Positions 32,889-42,058 are shown, numbered from the stretch's first letter. The stretch: DNA of 64,000 bases from DASUPK01 sp963747425 (GCA_963747425.1 CAVVFJ010000012.1:186001-250000); one strand, 5' to 3'. Notes: generated by a model not told the origin, from the sequence alone. Numbers and translations are program-made.

Positions 32889-34613
32889 ATGGCACTGTTG
32901 ATGCTCTTCGCGCTCGTCGCCGGGGCGGGCACGGCGCTGTCCCCGTGCGTGCTGCCGATCCTGCCCGCGATCCTTGCGGCCGGTGTCACGGGCGACAGGC
33001 GGCGGCCGCTCGGGGTCGTCACGGGGCTTGCCCTCTCCTTCACCTTCGCCACGGTGGCGCTGGTCTACGTGATCAACGCCCTCGGGCTGCCGAATGGGTT
33101 CGCGCGCGACCTGGCGATCGCCGTCCTCTTCGCCTTCGGGTTCTCGCTGCTGATCCCGCCGATCGGCGACCGGTTGGAGGCGTTCGCCAGCCGCCTGGCG
33201 CCCGGGCCGGCCCGCTTCCGAGGGGACGGCTTCGGCTCGGGACTGATCGTCGGCGCCAGCCTCGGCCTGGTCTACGCGCCGTGCGCGGGGCCGATCCTGG
33301 CGGGTGTGATCGTCGTCTCGGCGGCGCAGGACTTCACGGCGGGCCGCCTCGCCGTCGCCCTCTCGTACGCGGTCGGCTCCGCGATCGTCCTCTACCTGCT
33401 GTTGCTCGGCGGCAGGCGGCTCACCCAGCGGCTGAACCCCGTCCGCGGGCGGGTGCAGATGGCCATGGGCGCCGTGATGGTGCTCGTCGCCATCGCGATG
33501 ACCGCGAACCTGGACGTCCGCTTCCAGACGGCGATCGCCAGCGAGCTGCCGAGCGTCCTCGTCAACCCGACCGGCGACCTCGAGAAGAGCAAGGCGATCT
33601 CGACCGACCTGGCCTCCGTGAGCCAGCACGGCACGCCGGTCGTACCCGCGTCCGAGCTCAACCAGCCGGTCAGCCTCCAGTCGTACGGCCAGGCGCCTGA
33701 CTTCACCGGGACGCAGGATTGGTTCAACACTCCCGGGGGCGAGTCGCTCTCCATGAGCGACCTCCGGGGAAAGGTGGTCCTGGTCGACTTCTGGACGTAC
33801 ACCTGCATCAACTGCATCCGCACGCTGCCCTACCTGGAGGCCTGGCAGCAGCGCTACGGGAACCAGGGCTTCACCGTGGTGGGCGTCCACTCCCCTGAGT
33901 TCCCCTTCGAGAAGGACGCGGGCAACGTACAGGCGGCAATCCGCCAGAACCACCTCACCTATCCCGTGGCTCAGGACAACGACCTGGCCACCTGGGACGC
34001 GTGGGGCAACCAGTACTGGCCGGCCCACTACCTGGTGGACGCGCAGGGCAACGTCCGCGACGCCCATTTCGGCGAGGGCGACTACGCGCAGACCGAGCGG
34101 GCGATTCGCACCCTGCTCCAGGAGGCCGGTCACGGGAGCCTCGGGTCCGGCGCTCGTGCGGCCGCGCAGGCGCCCTCGGCCGGCGACATCACGCCGGAGA
34201 CCTACCTCGGGGCCGCCCGCGCCCAGGGCTGGGTCACGCCCGTTCACCCCGGCGACCAGGACTTCGGTGCGCCGCCGAGCCGGCTGTCGGTGAACCAGTT
34301 CGCCTATTCGGGCCGATGGGGAATCACGGATGAGGACGCCACGGCCGGCACCGGCGCCCGCATCGACATGGAGTTCAACGCCCGGCGCGTCTTCCTCGTG
34401 CTGGGCTCGCCCGGCCAGGCCCGCCATGTCCAGGTCCTGCTCGACGGCAAGCCGATCCCGGCGAAGCTGGCCGGGGACGACGTCCAAGACGGCCGGGCCA
34501 CGATCAGGGCACAGCGCCTCTACCGCCTGGTCGACCTGCCGGCGGTCTCAGAGCACCGCCTCTCTCTGGTCTTCGATCCGGACATCTCCGGGTACGCGTT
34601 CACATTCGGCTAG
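32889..34613 (+). CDS. dipZ: DipZ: CcdA-like membrane domain fused to TlpA-like thioredoxin and C-terminal beta domain
   Basis: 574 residues. An N-terminal CcdA/DsbD-type domain of about six helices carries the two redox cysteines in GTALSPCVLPILPAIL and LVYAPCAGPILAG. An extracytoplasmic TlpA-like thioredoxin domain follows, with active site TYTCINCIRTLPY near residue 305 and WPAHYLVDAQGNVRDAHFGE. The last about 140 residues form a beta-sandwich resembling a carbohydrate-binding module, as in mycobacterial DipZ (Rv2874). Electrons from cytoplasmic thioredoxin would reach the outside to reduce exported disulfides. A 67-bp promoter-sized gap precedes the start. Confidence 0.88.
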   Translation: MALLMLFALVAGAGTALSPCVLPILPAILAAGVTGDRRRPLGVVTGLALSFTFATVALVYVINALGLPNGFARDLAIAVLFAFGFSLLIPPIGDRLEAFASRLAPGPARFRGDGFGSGLIVGASLGLVYAPCAGPILAGVIVVSAAQDFTAGRLAVALSYAVGSAIVLYLLLLGGRRLTQRLNPVRGRVQMAMGAVMVLVAIAMTANLDVRFQTAIASELPSVLVNPTGDLEKSKAISTDLASVSQHGTPVVPASELNQPVSLQSYGQAPDFTGTQDWFNTPGGESLSMSDLRGKVVLVDFWTYTCINCIRTLPYLEAWQQRYGNQGFTVVGVHSPEFPFEKDAGNVQAAIRQNHLTYPVAQDNDLATWDAWGNQYWPAHYLVDAQGNVRDAHFGEGDYAQTERAIRTLLQEAGHGSLGSGARAAAQAPSAGDITPETYLGAARAQGWVTPVHPGDQDFGAPPSRLSVNQFAYSGRWGITDEDATAGTGARIDMEFNARRVFLVLGSPGQARHVQVLLDGKPIPAKLAGDDVQDGRATIRAQRLYRLVDLPAVSEHRLSLVFDPDISGYAFTFG

Positions 34614-34679
34614 AGCGCACCGGGACAAAACCGGCGATGAAGGGGCGAGATCCGGGGCGTTGGTGACTTATGCATACCC

Positions 34680-35519
34680 GTGCATGCAGAACTCGCCAAC
34701 AGCGCTCCGGACGCCGCGATCGCCCGGCTGGCGGCGAACCAACACGGCGTTGTCTCGCTCTCGCAGCTCGAACGACTCGGAGTTCGCCGCCAGGGCCGAG
34801 CCACGCGGATACGAACCGGCCGCTTGCACCGCATTCATCGCAGTGTTTACGCGGTCGGGCACATCGGGCTGAGCGAGAAAGGGCGATGGATGGCGGCGGT
34901 GCTTGCCTGTGGAGCCGAGGCCGTCCTGAGCCACACCAGCGCGGCTGCGCTCTGGCAGCTGCTTCCCCCGCGGGGGTTCGCGCATGTGACCGTTCCGGGC
35001 AATGGAAGGACGCGACGTGGAATTAGAGTCCATCGGTCCCTGACCCTCTTCCCCGGCGAGGTAACGCGACGAGCGGGCATCCCCGTCACGTCCCCATCCC
35101 GAACCCTTACCGACCTTCGACGCCTCCTTCCCCAGGCGCAGTTCGAGCAGGCGCTGCGCAGGGCGGAATACCTGAGGCTCCCGCTCGACCCTCAGCTCGA
35201 CCGGGACCACACCCGCAGCGAGCTCGAGGCCCGCTTCCTCGCCCTCTGCCGACGGCATCGCCTCGGGAAGCCAGAGGTGAACGTCCGTGTCGCCGCCTTC
35301 ACTGCTGATTTCCTCTGGCGTCAGCAGCGCCTGATCGTCGAGCTCGACGGCTACCGCGCACACGGCGCCCGCACCGCCTTCGAAGCGGATCGCGTCCGCG
35401 ACGTCGAGCTCAAGCTGCTCGGCTATGAGGTCGTCCGCTTGACCTGGCGGCAGCTCACATCAGAGCCCGCGCAGCTCGCCTTCGCCCTGCGCGAGCTGCT
35501 CCGGGCCCGCGGTCAATAG
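34680..35519 (+). CDS. AbiEi-type winged-helix/DUF559 fusion protein
   Basis: 279 residues. The N-terminal half has a winged-helix region (NQHGVVSLSQLERLGVRRQG, IRTGRLHRIHRSVYAVGH) and the AbiEi core (AVLSHTSAAALW, GIPVTSPSRTLTDL) found in type IV antitoxin-like proteins. The C-terminal half, TRSELEARFLALCRRHRLGK then DFLWRQQRLIVELDGYRAHG and LGYEVVRLTWRQL, is DUF559, a PD-(D/E)xK nuclease-like fold. Such AbiEi-DUF559 fusions are abundant in soil actinobacteria, usually without an adjacent AbiEii toxin; none is seen here. Whether it is defensive is unknown. The start is GTG 34680. Confidence 0.78.
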   Translation: MHAELANSAPDAAIARLAANQHGVVSLSQLERLGVRRQGRATRIRTGRLHRIHRSVYAVGHIGLSEKGRWMAAVLACGAEAVLSHTSAAALWQLLPPRGFAHVTVPGNGRTRRGIRVHRSLTLFPGEVTRRAGIPVTSPSRTLTDLRRLLPQAQFEQALRRAEYLRLPLDPQLDRDHTRSELEARFLALCRRHRLGKPEVNVRVAAFTADFLWRQQRLIVELDGYRAHGARTAFEADRVRDVELKLLGYEVVRLTWRQLTSEPAQLAFALRELLRARGQ

Positions 35520-35528
35520 GATCACGCC

Positions 35529-35855
35529 ATGGATGCCGAACGCGCACGCGAGCGCCTTGCGGAGGAGCGGGCCCGGGTCGAGCGCGAGCTCGAGGAGCAC
35601 GGCCAGCGCCAGGCGGCCGATGAGCCGGAGGACACCGGTGACCAGGCGGCCGACCTCGAGCAGGCCGAGACGGACAGCGCGCTGCGGGATGACCTCCGCC
35701 ATACGCTGGAGGCGATCGAGCGGGCGGAGGCCCGCCTGGAGGAGGGGACCTACGGCGTCTCGGTCGTGAGCGGCGACCCGATCCCCGACGAGCGGCTCGA
35801 GGCGATTCCCTGGGCCGACCGCAAGGTCGACGAGGAGCCGGGCGGACGCGGCTGA
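35529..35855 (+). CDS. DksA/TraR-like protein lacking zinc-finger cysteines
   Basis: 108 residues, highly charged. An N-terminal coiled coil (ARERLAEERARVERELEEHG) precedes EDTGDQAADLEQAETDSALR and a short C-terminal domain, RLEEGTYGVSVVSGDPIPDE then RLEAIPWADR. The spacing is that of DksA/TraR-family proteins, where YGxCxxCGxxI...RLxAxPxAxxCxxC forms a zinc finger. Here every cysteine position is replaced (YGVSVVSGDPI), so it cannot bind zinc there. It may still bind the RNA polymerase secondary channel through the coiled coil. Confidence 0.75.
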   Translation: MDAERARERLAEERARVERELEEHGQRQAADEPEDTGDQAADLEQAETDSALRDDLRHTLEAIERAEARLEEGTYGVSVVSGDPIPDERLEAIPWADRKVDEEPGGRG

Positions 35856-35859
35856 GGCC

Positions 35860-36768
35860 CTAGGGCCTCCGCGCCGAGATCAGCAGGTTGTAGAAGAGCT
35901 GGGGCGGCAGCCGCGGCTCGAGGACCTGGTTGTCCAGCCGCTGCAGCGCGAGGTAGGTGCGGAAGGCGAAGCGCCGCCATCCGAATGGCACCTCGTTGGG
36001 CTCGGCGCTCGCCTCCAGGGTCCTGACGGTCCAGCCGTGGATCGACGCGAGCAGCTCCTCGCCCCGCACCCTGACGTCGGCAAGCCCAGCCGACTCGCAG
36101 AAGCGGCGCAGGTCGCCGGGGGAGAACGCGTGGACGTCCACCTCCGGCTCGAGGTCGTGCCCGCTGTGCTCCCCCTCGGCCTCGTGGTCGCGGGCGGACG
36201 CACCGACGAGCCGCCGCCAGAGCGGGGCCGTGAGCAGGGCGGTCCGCTTGGGGATGGCGGCCAGGAGATCCCCGTAGCGCGAGGGCTCCCCGCAGAAGGC
36301 GAGCGTCCCACCTGGCCGCAGCACCCGGCTGAACTCCGAGAACGCCTGGGCGAGGTCCGGGATGTGGTGGAGCACTGCGTGTCCGAAGACGAGGTCGAAG
36401 CTCGAGTCAGCGAACGGGAGGGTCTCCGCCTCGGCCGCCGCCGTTCGAACCGAGATGCCAAGCCGCTCGGCGTTCTCCTCCAGCGACGCCAGCATGCCCG
36501 GCGAGATGTCTGTGGCCGTGGCTCGCTCGATCGCCCCCGCCTGGAGCAGGTTGAGCGAGAAGTACCCGGTGCCCGCGCCGATCTCGAGCGCGTCGCCGAA
36601 CGGGCGATCCGGCCATCCGCCCAGCGCCTTGCGCAGCTTGCCGGAGACCTGCTCCTGACCCACGGACCCGAAGTCGATGCCCCACTTGGAGTCATACGAG
36701 GCGGCCGCCACGTCGTGGTAGCGCTCGTTGACGTCCTTGATCCTCTCGGGGCTCGCGGGCGCGGGCAC
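35860..36768 (-). CDS. Class I SAM-dependent methyltransferase
   Basis: 302 residues, Rossmann-like methyltransferase_11 type. Motif I is DALEIGAGTGYFSLNLLQAG (about residue 60), motif II around RATATDISPGMLASLEENAE, motif IV FDLVFGHAVLHHIPDLAQAF and post-motif VLRPGGTLAFCGEPSRYG. A poorly conserved 100-residue C-terminal domain follows, ending in LPPQLFYNLLISARRP. It lies between the DksA-like gene and the ABC-2 permease. Because the nearby 38.7-44.5 kb region looks like a methylated-glucan locus, a carbohydrate or lipid substrate is possible, but this is inference. Confidence 0.8.
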   Translation of the reverse strand: MPAPASPERIKDVNERYHDVAAASYDSKWGIDFGSVGQEQVSGKLRKALGGWPDRPFGDALEIGAGTGYFSLNLLQAGAIERATATDISPGMLASLEENAERLGISVRTAAAEAETLPFADSSFDLVFGHAVLHHIPDLAQAFSEFSRVLRPGGTLAFCGEPSRYGDLLAAIPKRTALLTAPLWRRLVGASARDHEAEGEHSGHDLEPEVDVHAFSPGDLRRFCESAGLADVRVRGEELLASIHGWTVRTLEASAEPNEVPFGWRRFAFRTYLALQRLDNQVLEPRLPPQLFYNLLISARRP

Positions 36769-36789
36769 GGGGCCGGATCGTAGACGGGC

Positions 36790-37548
36790 CTACCTGTCGT
36801 AGGTCGCAATCGCCCGCAGCGAGAGGCCGATGAGGACGACGCCCATGACGAGGATCACGCCGAGGCAGACGAGGATCTTGTCTACCACCCAGCCGTCGAT
36901 GATCAGCGAGCGAATCCCGACGATCACGTAGCTAACCGGATTGATCCGCGCCAGCGTCTCCATTACGGGCGAGAGCCGGTCGAACGGGACGAAGTTCGGC
37001 GTCAGGAAGAGCAGCGGGAAGAAGAGCAGGAAGCTGGTGTTGGTCGCCTGCACGTTTCGCGTCGTGAGCGCGACCAGGATCCCGAAGCCGGCGTAGGCCA
37101 CTCCGAAGAGCGCGGCGAGCAGGACCACCAGCACCGCGCCCGCGGGCCCCGACTCCACGTGAGCGCCGAAGACGACTATGCCGACCAGCAGCACGATGGC
37201 CGAGCCCGCGATCCCGCGCGCGAGGTCGGCGGTGAGGCGGCCGAGGATCAGCGAGGTACGGCGTATCGGCGCCACCAGCAGCTTGTCGAAGTACCCGCTG
37301 TCGATCTCGGTCACCAGCGCCAGCCCTGTCGTGGCGGTGGCTACAGCGAACATCAGCGAGACGGGAAGCTGGAACGCCACGTATCCCTGCCCCTCGAGGA
37401 AGGGGGTGCTGCTGGGGAAGGTCGGCGATACCTGGCCGATGTTGACCGCAAGGAAGAAGAGCGGGATGAAGAGGACCGGAATGGTGGCCTCCGGGTAGCG
37501 CAGGATCTCGCGAACCGACCGCCGCCCGAGCAGCAGTACCTCAGTCAT
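36790..37548 (-). CDS. ABC-2 type transporter permease
   Basis: 252 residues with six membrane segments, of the DrrB/ABC2_membrane type. The characteristic loop GYFDKLLVAPIRRTSLILGR (about residue 85) is the coupling helix region, and LTPNFVPFDRLSPVMETLAR followed by NPVSYVIVGIRSLII is the family's C-terminal signature. Its ATG overlaps the ATPase stop by 4 bp (ATGA), so the two subunits are translationally coupled and form one exporter. The substrate is unknown; daunorubicin/DrrAB-like exporters move lipids or glycolipids in actinobacteria. Confidence 0.87.
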   Translation of the reverse strand: MTEVLLLGRRSVREILRYPEATIPVLFIPLFFLAVNIGQVSPTFPSSTPFLEGQGYVAFQLPVSLMFAVATATTGLALVTEIDSGYFDKLLVAPIRRTSLILGRLTADLARGIAGSAIVLLVGIVVFGAHVESGPAGAVLVVLLAALFGVAYAGFGILVALTTRNVQATNTSFLLFFPLLFLTPNFVPFDRLSPVMETLARINPVSYVIVGIRSLIIDGWVVDKILVCLGVILVMGVVLIGLSLRAIATYDR

Positions 37549-38570
37549 GGCGCCACCGCCTTCGCAGCCGCCTCATCGAGCTCGGCACCCTCGTCCTCGA
37601 GCTCGGTGCCGGCACCCTCGAGGCGGCGCCCGGTGGCCTCCAGGAAGACATCGTCAAGCGATGGCTGGTCGACGGCGATCGCGCCGACGTCGACCCCCGC
37701 CGAGTGCAGCCTCCCGACGATCGCCGCGATCGACGCGGCGCCGTCCTCGACGTAGAGCGCCAGCGCGTCGTCGGCTGGGACGACGCGCTCGAGGCCGGGC
37801 AGCTCGCCGATCGCCGCCTGGGTCTTGTCCGGGTCGGCGCCCTTGAGCTCGACCGTAACGACGTCGTTGCCGAGGTCCCCTTTGAGCTTCTCGGGTGTGC
37901 CCTCGGCGACGATCTCTCCGTTGTCGATGATCGCGAGCCGTTCGCAGAGCTCGTCGGCCTCCTCCAGGTACTGCGTCGTGAGGAAGATCGTCGTGCCGGT
38001 CGAATTGATGCTGCGCACCTCATCCCAGACCGTGAGCCGTGAAGCGGGGTCGAGCCCCGTCGTCGGCTCGTCGAGGAACAGCACCTTTGGCTGGTGGACG
38101 AGTGCGCTGGCAAGGTCCAGCCGCCGCTTCATCCCGCCGGAATAGGTCTTGGTTCGCCGATCCGCGGCGTCCGTCAAGCCGACCAGCTCGAGCAGCTCGT
38201 TGGTCCGGTCACGCCCCGCGCTTCCGGTGATTCCGTACAGCCCGCACTGGAGCTCGAGGAGCTCGCGGCCGGTCTGGACCGGGTCCAGGCCGATCTCCTG
38301 CAGAGCCACGCCGATGTCGTGGCGCACCTCGTCACCCTCGTCGACCACGTCATGTCCCGCGACCAGGGCGCTGCCGCCGGTCGGGGGGAGCAGCGTGCAG
38401 AGCATCCTGATCGTGGTGGACTTGCCGGCGCCGTTCGGACCGAGGAATCCGAAGATCTCGCCCTCAGCCACGCTGACGTCCACGCCGCGCACTGCTTCGA
38501 TGTCGCCCTTGAAGGTCCGGGTCAGGCCTCGGGCCTCAATGGCAGGGGTTTTCGAGTTGTTCTCCGTCAA
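37545..38570 (-). CDS. ABC transporter ATP-binding protein (DrrA-like)
   Basis: 341 residues from the TTG at 38570 (LTENNSKTPAIEARGLTRTF). The open frame extends upstream to an ATG at 38627, but its Arg-rich beginning looks non-coding. It has Walker A GPNGAGKSTTIRML, Q-loop VALQEIGLDPVQTG, signature YSGGMKRRLDLASALVHQP, Walker B VLFLDEPTTGLDP and switch His region (TTQYLEEADELCERLAII). The C-terminal about 100 residues are the usual DrrA-type extension, ending in a Glu/Ala-rich tail. It pairs with the downstream permease. Confidence 0.88.
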   Translation of the reverse strand: MTENNSKTPAIEARGLTRTFKGDIEAVRGVDVSVAEGEIFGFLGPNGAGKSTTIRMLCTLLPPTGGSALVAGHDVVDEGDEVRHDIGVALQEIGLDPVQTGRELLELQCGLYGITGSAGRDRTNELLELVGLTDAADRRTKTYSGGMKRRLDLASALVHQPKVLFLDEPTTGLDPASRLTVWDEVRSINSTGTTIFLTTQYLEEADELCERLAIIDNGEIVAEGTPEKLKGDLGNDVVTVELKGADPDKTQAAIGELPGLERVVPADDALALYVEDGAASIAAIVGRLHSAGVDVGAIAVDQPSLDDVFLEATGRRLEGAGTELEDEGAELDEAAAKAVAP

Positions 38571-38683
38571 CTGGTGATTCCGTCCCTGGGTTCCCCGTCT
38601 ACGACCGGACCGCCGGCCGAAAGTCATCGCTCGCGGCCGGTCCGCACTCTACGAGAACCGACTAGTCCCTAACTTCCCCCGCG

Positions 38684-39445
38684 ATGGGCGAAGCGAATCC
38701 GACCTACCTGCAGGCCGATCAGCCGGACGACGTCCCGCCCCTCGAGCTGACCGGCGAGCGCACCCTTCCCGACGTCCCCGAGGAGAACTACTGGTACCGG
38801 CGCCACGTCGCCGTCTACGAGTGGATCGCGGAGCGCTGCGCCGGCCTGCGCGTGGTCGACCTCGCCTGCGGCGAGGGATATGGCTCGGACCTGCTCGCGC
38901 AGCGCGCCGCCGAGGTGACCGGCGTCGATGCCAACCCCGAGGCCTTCGAGCACGCTCGCGCCCGCTATCGGCGCCCGAACCTGAGCTTCCAACGGGGTCT
39001 CGTCGAGGACTTCGAGCAGGAGGTCGATGCCGTGGTGTTCCTGCAGACGATCGAGCACATCCAGGATCCCGACAAGCTCGTCGACGCGATCTCCCGGATC
39101 GCCCCGGTCGCCTACATCTCAACGCCCAACCGCCTCACCCTTGCGCCACCGGGCGCGGAGAAATCCGACAACCCCTGGCACCTGCGCGAGTACGACGCGG
39201 GTCAGTACCGCGACCTGCTCGATCCCCACTTCGCGAGCGTCGAGCTGCTCGGTCTCTTCCACGCCCGCAAGCTGCGCGCCCATGAGCTCGCTATCCGGGC
39301 CGGCTGGGATCGGATCCATCCGGCGCTCCACATCACCAAGCCCTTCTATGACCGCTTCATCCCGGCGATCAGCGCCCGGGACTTCCGCCTGCGGGCCGGC
39401 GACCTCGATCGGGCGCTGGACTTCGTCGCGGTCTGTAATGCCTGA
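38684..39445 (+). CDS. Class I SAM-dependent methyltransferase (Rv3030-like position)
   Basis: 253 residues. The start, MGEANPTYLQADQPDD, leads to LTGERTLPDVPEENYWYRRH, then motif I RVVDLACGEGYGSDLLAQRA, VTGVDANPEAFEHARARYR and motif IV VDAVVFLQTIEHIQDPDKLV. The C-terminal half (AYISTPNRLTLAPPGAEKSD, PWHLREYDAGQYRDLLDPHF) is typical of glycan- or lipid-associated methyltransferases. Its TGA overlaps the GH57 start by 8 bp, and the order methyltransferase-GH57-GT4 matches mycobacterial Rv3030-Rv3031-Rv3032, which belong to methylglucose lipopolysaccharide synthesis. A sugar-O-methyltransferase role is therefore plausible. Confidence 0.83.
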   Translation: MGEANPTYLQADQPDDVPPLELTGERTLPDVPEENYWYRRHVAVYEWIAERCAGLRVVDLACGEGYGSDLLAQRAAEVTGVDANPEAFEHARARYRRPNLSFQRGLVEDFEQEVDAVVFLQTIEHIQDPDKLVDAISRIAPVAYISTPNRLTLAPPGAEKSDNPWHLREYDAGQYRDLLDPHFASVELLGLFHARKLRAHELAIRAGWDRIHPALHITKPFYDRFIPAISARDFRLRAGDLDRALDFVAVCNA

Positions 39446-40850
39446 GCGGACGGCGGGCGATCTCGCGATCGTCCTCCACTCGCACATGCCCTACGTGGAG
39501 GGCTTCGGGACCTACCCCTTCGGAGAGGAGTGGCTCTTCGACGCGTTCGCGCGCTCCCATCTGCCGGTGCTGGACGTCGCCGAGCGGGTGACGATGACGA
39601 TCACCCCGGTGCTCGCCGACCAGCTGGAGGCCGAGGGCGTGGGGGAGAGGATGCTCCGCTTCCTCCGCCGCCACCGGGTGGACGCCGCCGACCGCGACGT
39701 CGCGGACGCGGGCGCCGCTGTTCGGCCGGCCGCCAAGGCGGAGGCGGACCACTACACGCGAGCGATGAAGCGACTCGGGAAACTCCGAGGCAACCCGCTG
39801 CGCGCCTTCCAGGAGGCGCACGCGAAGGGCCGCATCGCCCTGATGGCGTCCGCGGCGACGCACGCCGTGCTTCCCAAGCTCGCCACTCTGGCGGGGCGCC
39901 GCCTCCAGGTCGACGCCGGCCTCCGCTCCCACGAGCGCCGCTTCGGCGAGACGCCGGGATTCTGGCTGCCCGAGTGCGCCTACGCCCCCGGCCTGGAGGG
40001 GATCCTCGCCGAGCGCGGCCTCGCCTACACCTGCCTCGACCAGAGCTCTTCGGAGCACGGCACCGCGGCGCTCGCCCCGATCGGCTTGCCCGGTGGTCCG
40101 GTCGCCTTCACGATCGACTGGCCCACGGTGCGGCTGGTCTGGTCGGACGCGGGCTATCCGTCGGACCCGGCATACCTCGAGTACCACCGCCAGTCGGCGA
40201 ACGGGATGCGTCTGTGGTCGATCTCCGGGGAGCCGTACGACCCCGCCGTTGCGGCCAAGCGCGCAGCCGAGCACGCCGCCTCGTTCCTCGCCGCCGTTCG
40301 CGACCGCCTGGAGCGCCACCGCAGCGACCGTGGCCGCCGGGGGCTCTGCGTCTTCGCAATCGACACCGAGCTGCTCGGCCACTGGTGGGCGGAGGGCCCG
40401 ATCTGGCTGCGGGAGGTGCTCAAGGGCGCCGAGCTGGACGGCGTGCGCCTGCTCACGCTGCCTCAGTCCCTTCTTGAGCACGAGGGCGAGGACCGACCCG
40501 TCTCGGTGGCCAGCTGGGGAGAGGGGAAGAGCCTGGAGACCTGGGATTCGCCGTCTGTCTCGGACCTGGTCTGGGCGACCCGCCGCAGCGAGTTGCGCCT
40601 GCTGCGGGCGTTGGCGCTCCGGGTCCTGGACGGCGCCTCGGCCCTGCGCGCCGCCAGGGAGCTGCTCGCACTGCAGTCGAGCGACTGGGCGTTCATGGAC
40701 CACCGCGGCCAGGCCGGTGACTACCCGTACACGCGGGCGACCGCCCACGCTCAGGCACTGCTGGAGGCCATAGACTCCTCCGAGGCAGTCGACGCAAGGG
40801 TGCGCAATCTCGCCCCTGACCTGAGCCTGGCGCCGCTGCTCGAGCCTTAG
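39438..40850 (+). CDS. Glycoside hydrolase family 57 (Rv3031-type alpha-glucan branching enzyme)
   Basis: 470 residues from ATG 39438. GH57 signatures: N-terminal LAIVLHSHMPYVEGFG, then FWLPECAYAPGLEGILAERG with the nucleophile Glu (about 178), and FAIDTELLGHWWAEGPIWLR with the acid/base Asp (about 308). The helical C-terminal domain ends in SDWAFMDHRGQAGDYPYTRA, common to GH57 branching enzymes. It starts inside the upstream methyltransferase stop and precedes GT4 by 11 bp. By analogy to Rv3031 it would add alpha-1,6 branches to a methylglucose or glycogen-like polymer. Confidence 0.87.
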   Translation: MPERTAGDLAIVLHSHMPYVEGFGTYPFGEEWLFDAFARSHLPVLDVAERVTMTITPVLADQLEAEGVGERMLRFLRRHRVDAADRDVADAGAAVRPAAKAEADHYTRAMKRLGKLRGNPLRAFQEAHAKGRIALMASAATHAVLPKLATLAGRRLQVDAGLRSHERRFGETPGFWLPECAYAPGLEGILAERGLAYTCLDQSSSEHGTAALAPIGLPGGPVAFTIDWPTVRLVWSDAGYPSDPAYLEYHRQSANGMRLWSISGEPYDPAVAAKRAAEHAASFLAAVRDRLERHRSDRGRRGLCVFAIDTELLGHWWAEGPIWLREVLKGAELDGVRLLTLPQSLLEHEGEDRPVSVASWGEGKSLETWDSPSVSDLVWATRRSELRLLRALALRVLDGASALRAARELLALQSSDWAFMDHRGQAGDYPYTRATAHAQALLEAIDSSEAVDARVRNLAPDLSLAPLLEP

Positions 40851-40861
40851 ACGACCAGTCC

Positions 40862-42058
40862 ATGAACCGCGTCCTGATCCTCTCGTGGGAGTACCCCCCT
40901 CTGATCGAGGGAGGGCTGGCGCGACACGTGCGAAAGCTCTCCGAGGCGCTGGTGGAGCGCGACACCGAGGTCCACGTCCTCACCCGCGGCGGGGAGGAGT
41001 CCCCAGCCGAGGAGGTGATGGCCGGCGTCCACGTCCACCGGGTGAGGGAGCCGAACCGCCCGGCGGAGCTCAACGAGTTCGTCGCCTGGGTGGAGCGCAT
41101 GAACTCGGACATGCTGGCCGCCGGCGTCGAGCTGGGCGACCGCCTCGACTTCGACCTTGTGCACGGCCACGACTGGCTGGTCGCCAACGCCTGCGACCAC
41201 CTCGCCCGGCGCTTCGACTCCCCGCTGGTCACCACCATCCACGCTACGGAGCACGGCCGGCACCAGGGATGGGTCGACAAGCACCCGCAGTCCTACATCC
41301 ACGGAGTCGAGCGCTGGATCACGAACCGCTCTGACCGGGTAATCGCCTGCTCGACCTTCATGCGCGAGCAGATCGTCGACGTCTTCGGGGTGCCCGAGGA
41401 CTCGATCGAGGTGATCGCGAACGGGATCGACCCGGATGAGATCCAGCCTCGGGACGACGATGCGCTTCGCCGGCTGCGCGCCGAGTTCGCCGAGCCGGGC
41501 GAATCGCTCGTGTTGCTCGTCGGCCGCCTGGTCTACGAGAAGGGCTTCCAGTTCGCGCTCGAGGCGCTGCCGCAGATCATCGAACGGGTTCCCAACACCC
41601 GCTTCATCGTCGCCGGCTCCGGCACCCACGAGCAGGAGCTCCGGCGGCAGGCCGATGAGCTGGGATTGATGTCCCATGGGACGTTCGTCGGCTGGATCGG
41701 CGACGACGTCCTCCACTCGCTCTACGCGATCGCCGACGTCTGCGTGGTCCCCTCGATCTACGAGCCCTTCGGCCTGGTCGCCCTGGAGGCGATGGCGTCG
41801 AGCTGCCCCTGCATCGTCGCGGACACCGGCGGGCTGCGGGAGGTGGTCCCCCATGACGAGGTCGGGCTGCGCTTCCGAGCCCGCGATCCCAGGTCGCTGG
41901 CCGAGATGACGGTTCGGGTGCTGGACGACGCGAAGCTGTGCCGCAGGCTCACGGCCGAGGCCTTCGAGCACCTGAGCCGGTTCGACTGGGGCGACGTCGC
42001 GGAGCGGACCCAGGGCATCTACGCGGAGCTGGCAGGTAGCCGTGACCCGGCTGCCTGA
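40862..42058 (+). CDS. GT4 glycosyltransferase (Rv3032-type alpha-1,4-glucosyltransferase/glycogen synthase)
   Basis: 398 residues, GT-B fold. The N terminus RVLILSWEYPPLIEGGLARH contains the Gly-rich acceptor loop, followed by DFDLVHGHDWLVANACDHLA and TTIHATEHGRHQGWVDKHPQ. The donor domain has LVLLVGRLVYEKGFQFALEA and the ExxxxxxxE element in SIYEPFGLVALEAMAS (about residue 300), then CPCIVADTGGLREVV. This is the actinobacterial glycogen-synthase-like group that includes Rv3032, which elongates methylglucose lipopolysaccharide and glycogen. It is the third gene of the methyltransferase-GH57-GT4 unit. Confidence 0.88.
   Translation: MNRVLILSWEYPPLIEGGLARHVRKLSEALVERDTEVHVLTRGGEESPAEEVMAGVHVHRVREPNRPAELNEFVAWVERMNSDMLAAGVELGDRLDFDLVHGHDWLVANACDHLARRFDSPLVTTIHATEHGRHQGWVDKHPQSYIHGVERWITNRSDRVIACSTFMREQIVDVFGVPEDSIEVIANGIDPDEIQPRDDDALRRLRAEFAEPGESLVLLVGRLVYEKGFQFALEALPQIIERVPNTRFIVAGSGTHEQELRRQADELGLMSHGTFVGWIGDDVLHSLYAIADVCVVPSIYEPFGLVALEAMASSCPCIVADTGGLREVVPHDEVGLRFRARDPRSLAEMTVRVLDDAKLCRRLTAEAFEHLSRFDWGDVAERTQGIYAELAGSRDPAA

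Noticed and set aside
34680..35519. Complete AbiE toxin-antitoxin defence system
   Set aside because: Only an AbiEi/DUF559-type protein is present; no AbiEii nucleotidyltransferase toxin is adjacent.
40790..40807. Possible third copy of the ARVRDSATR repeat at the end of the GH57 gene (DARVRNL)
   Set aside because: Only about 14 of 17 bases match and the palindromic second half is missing, so chance or decay cannot be separated.
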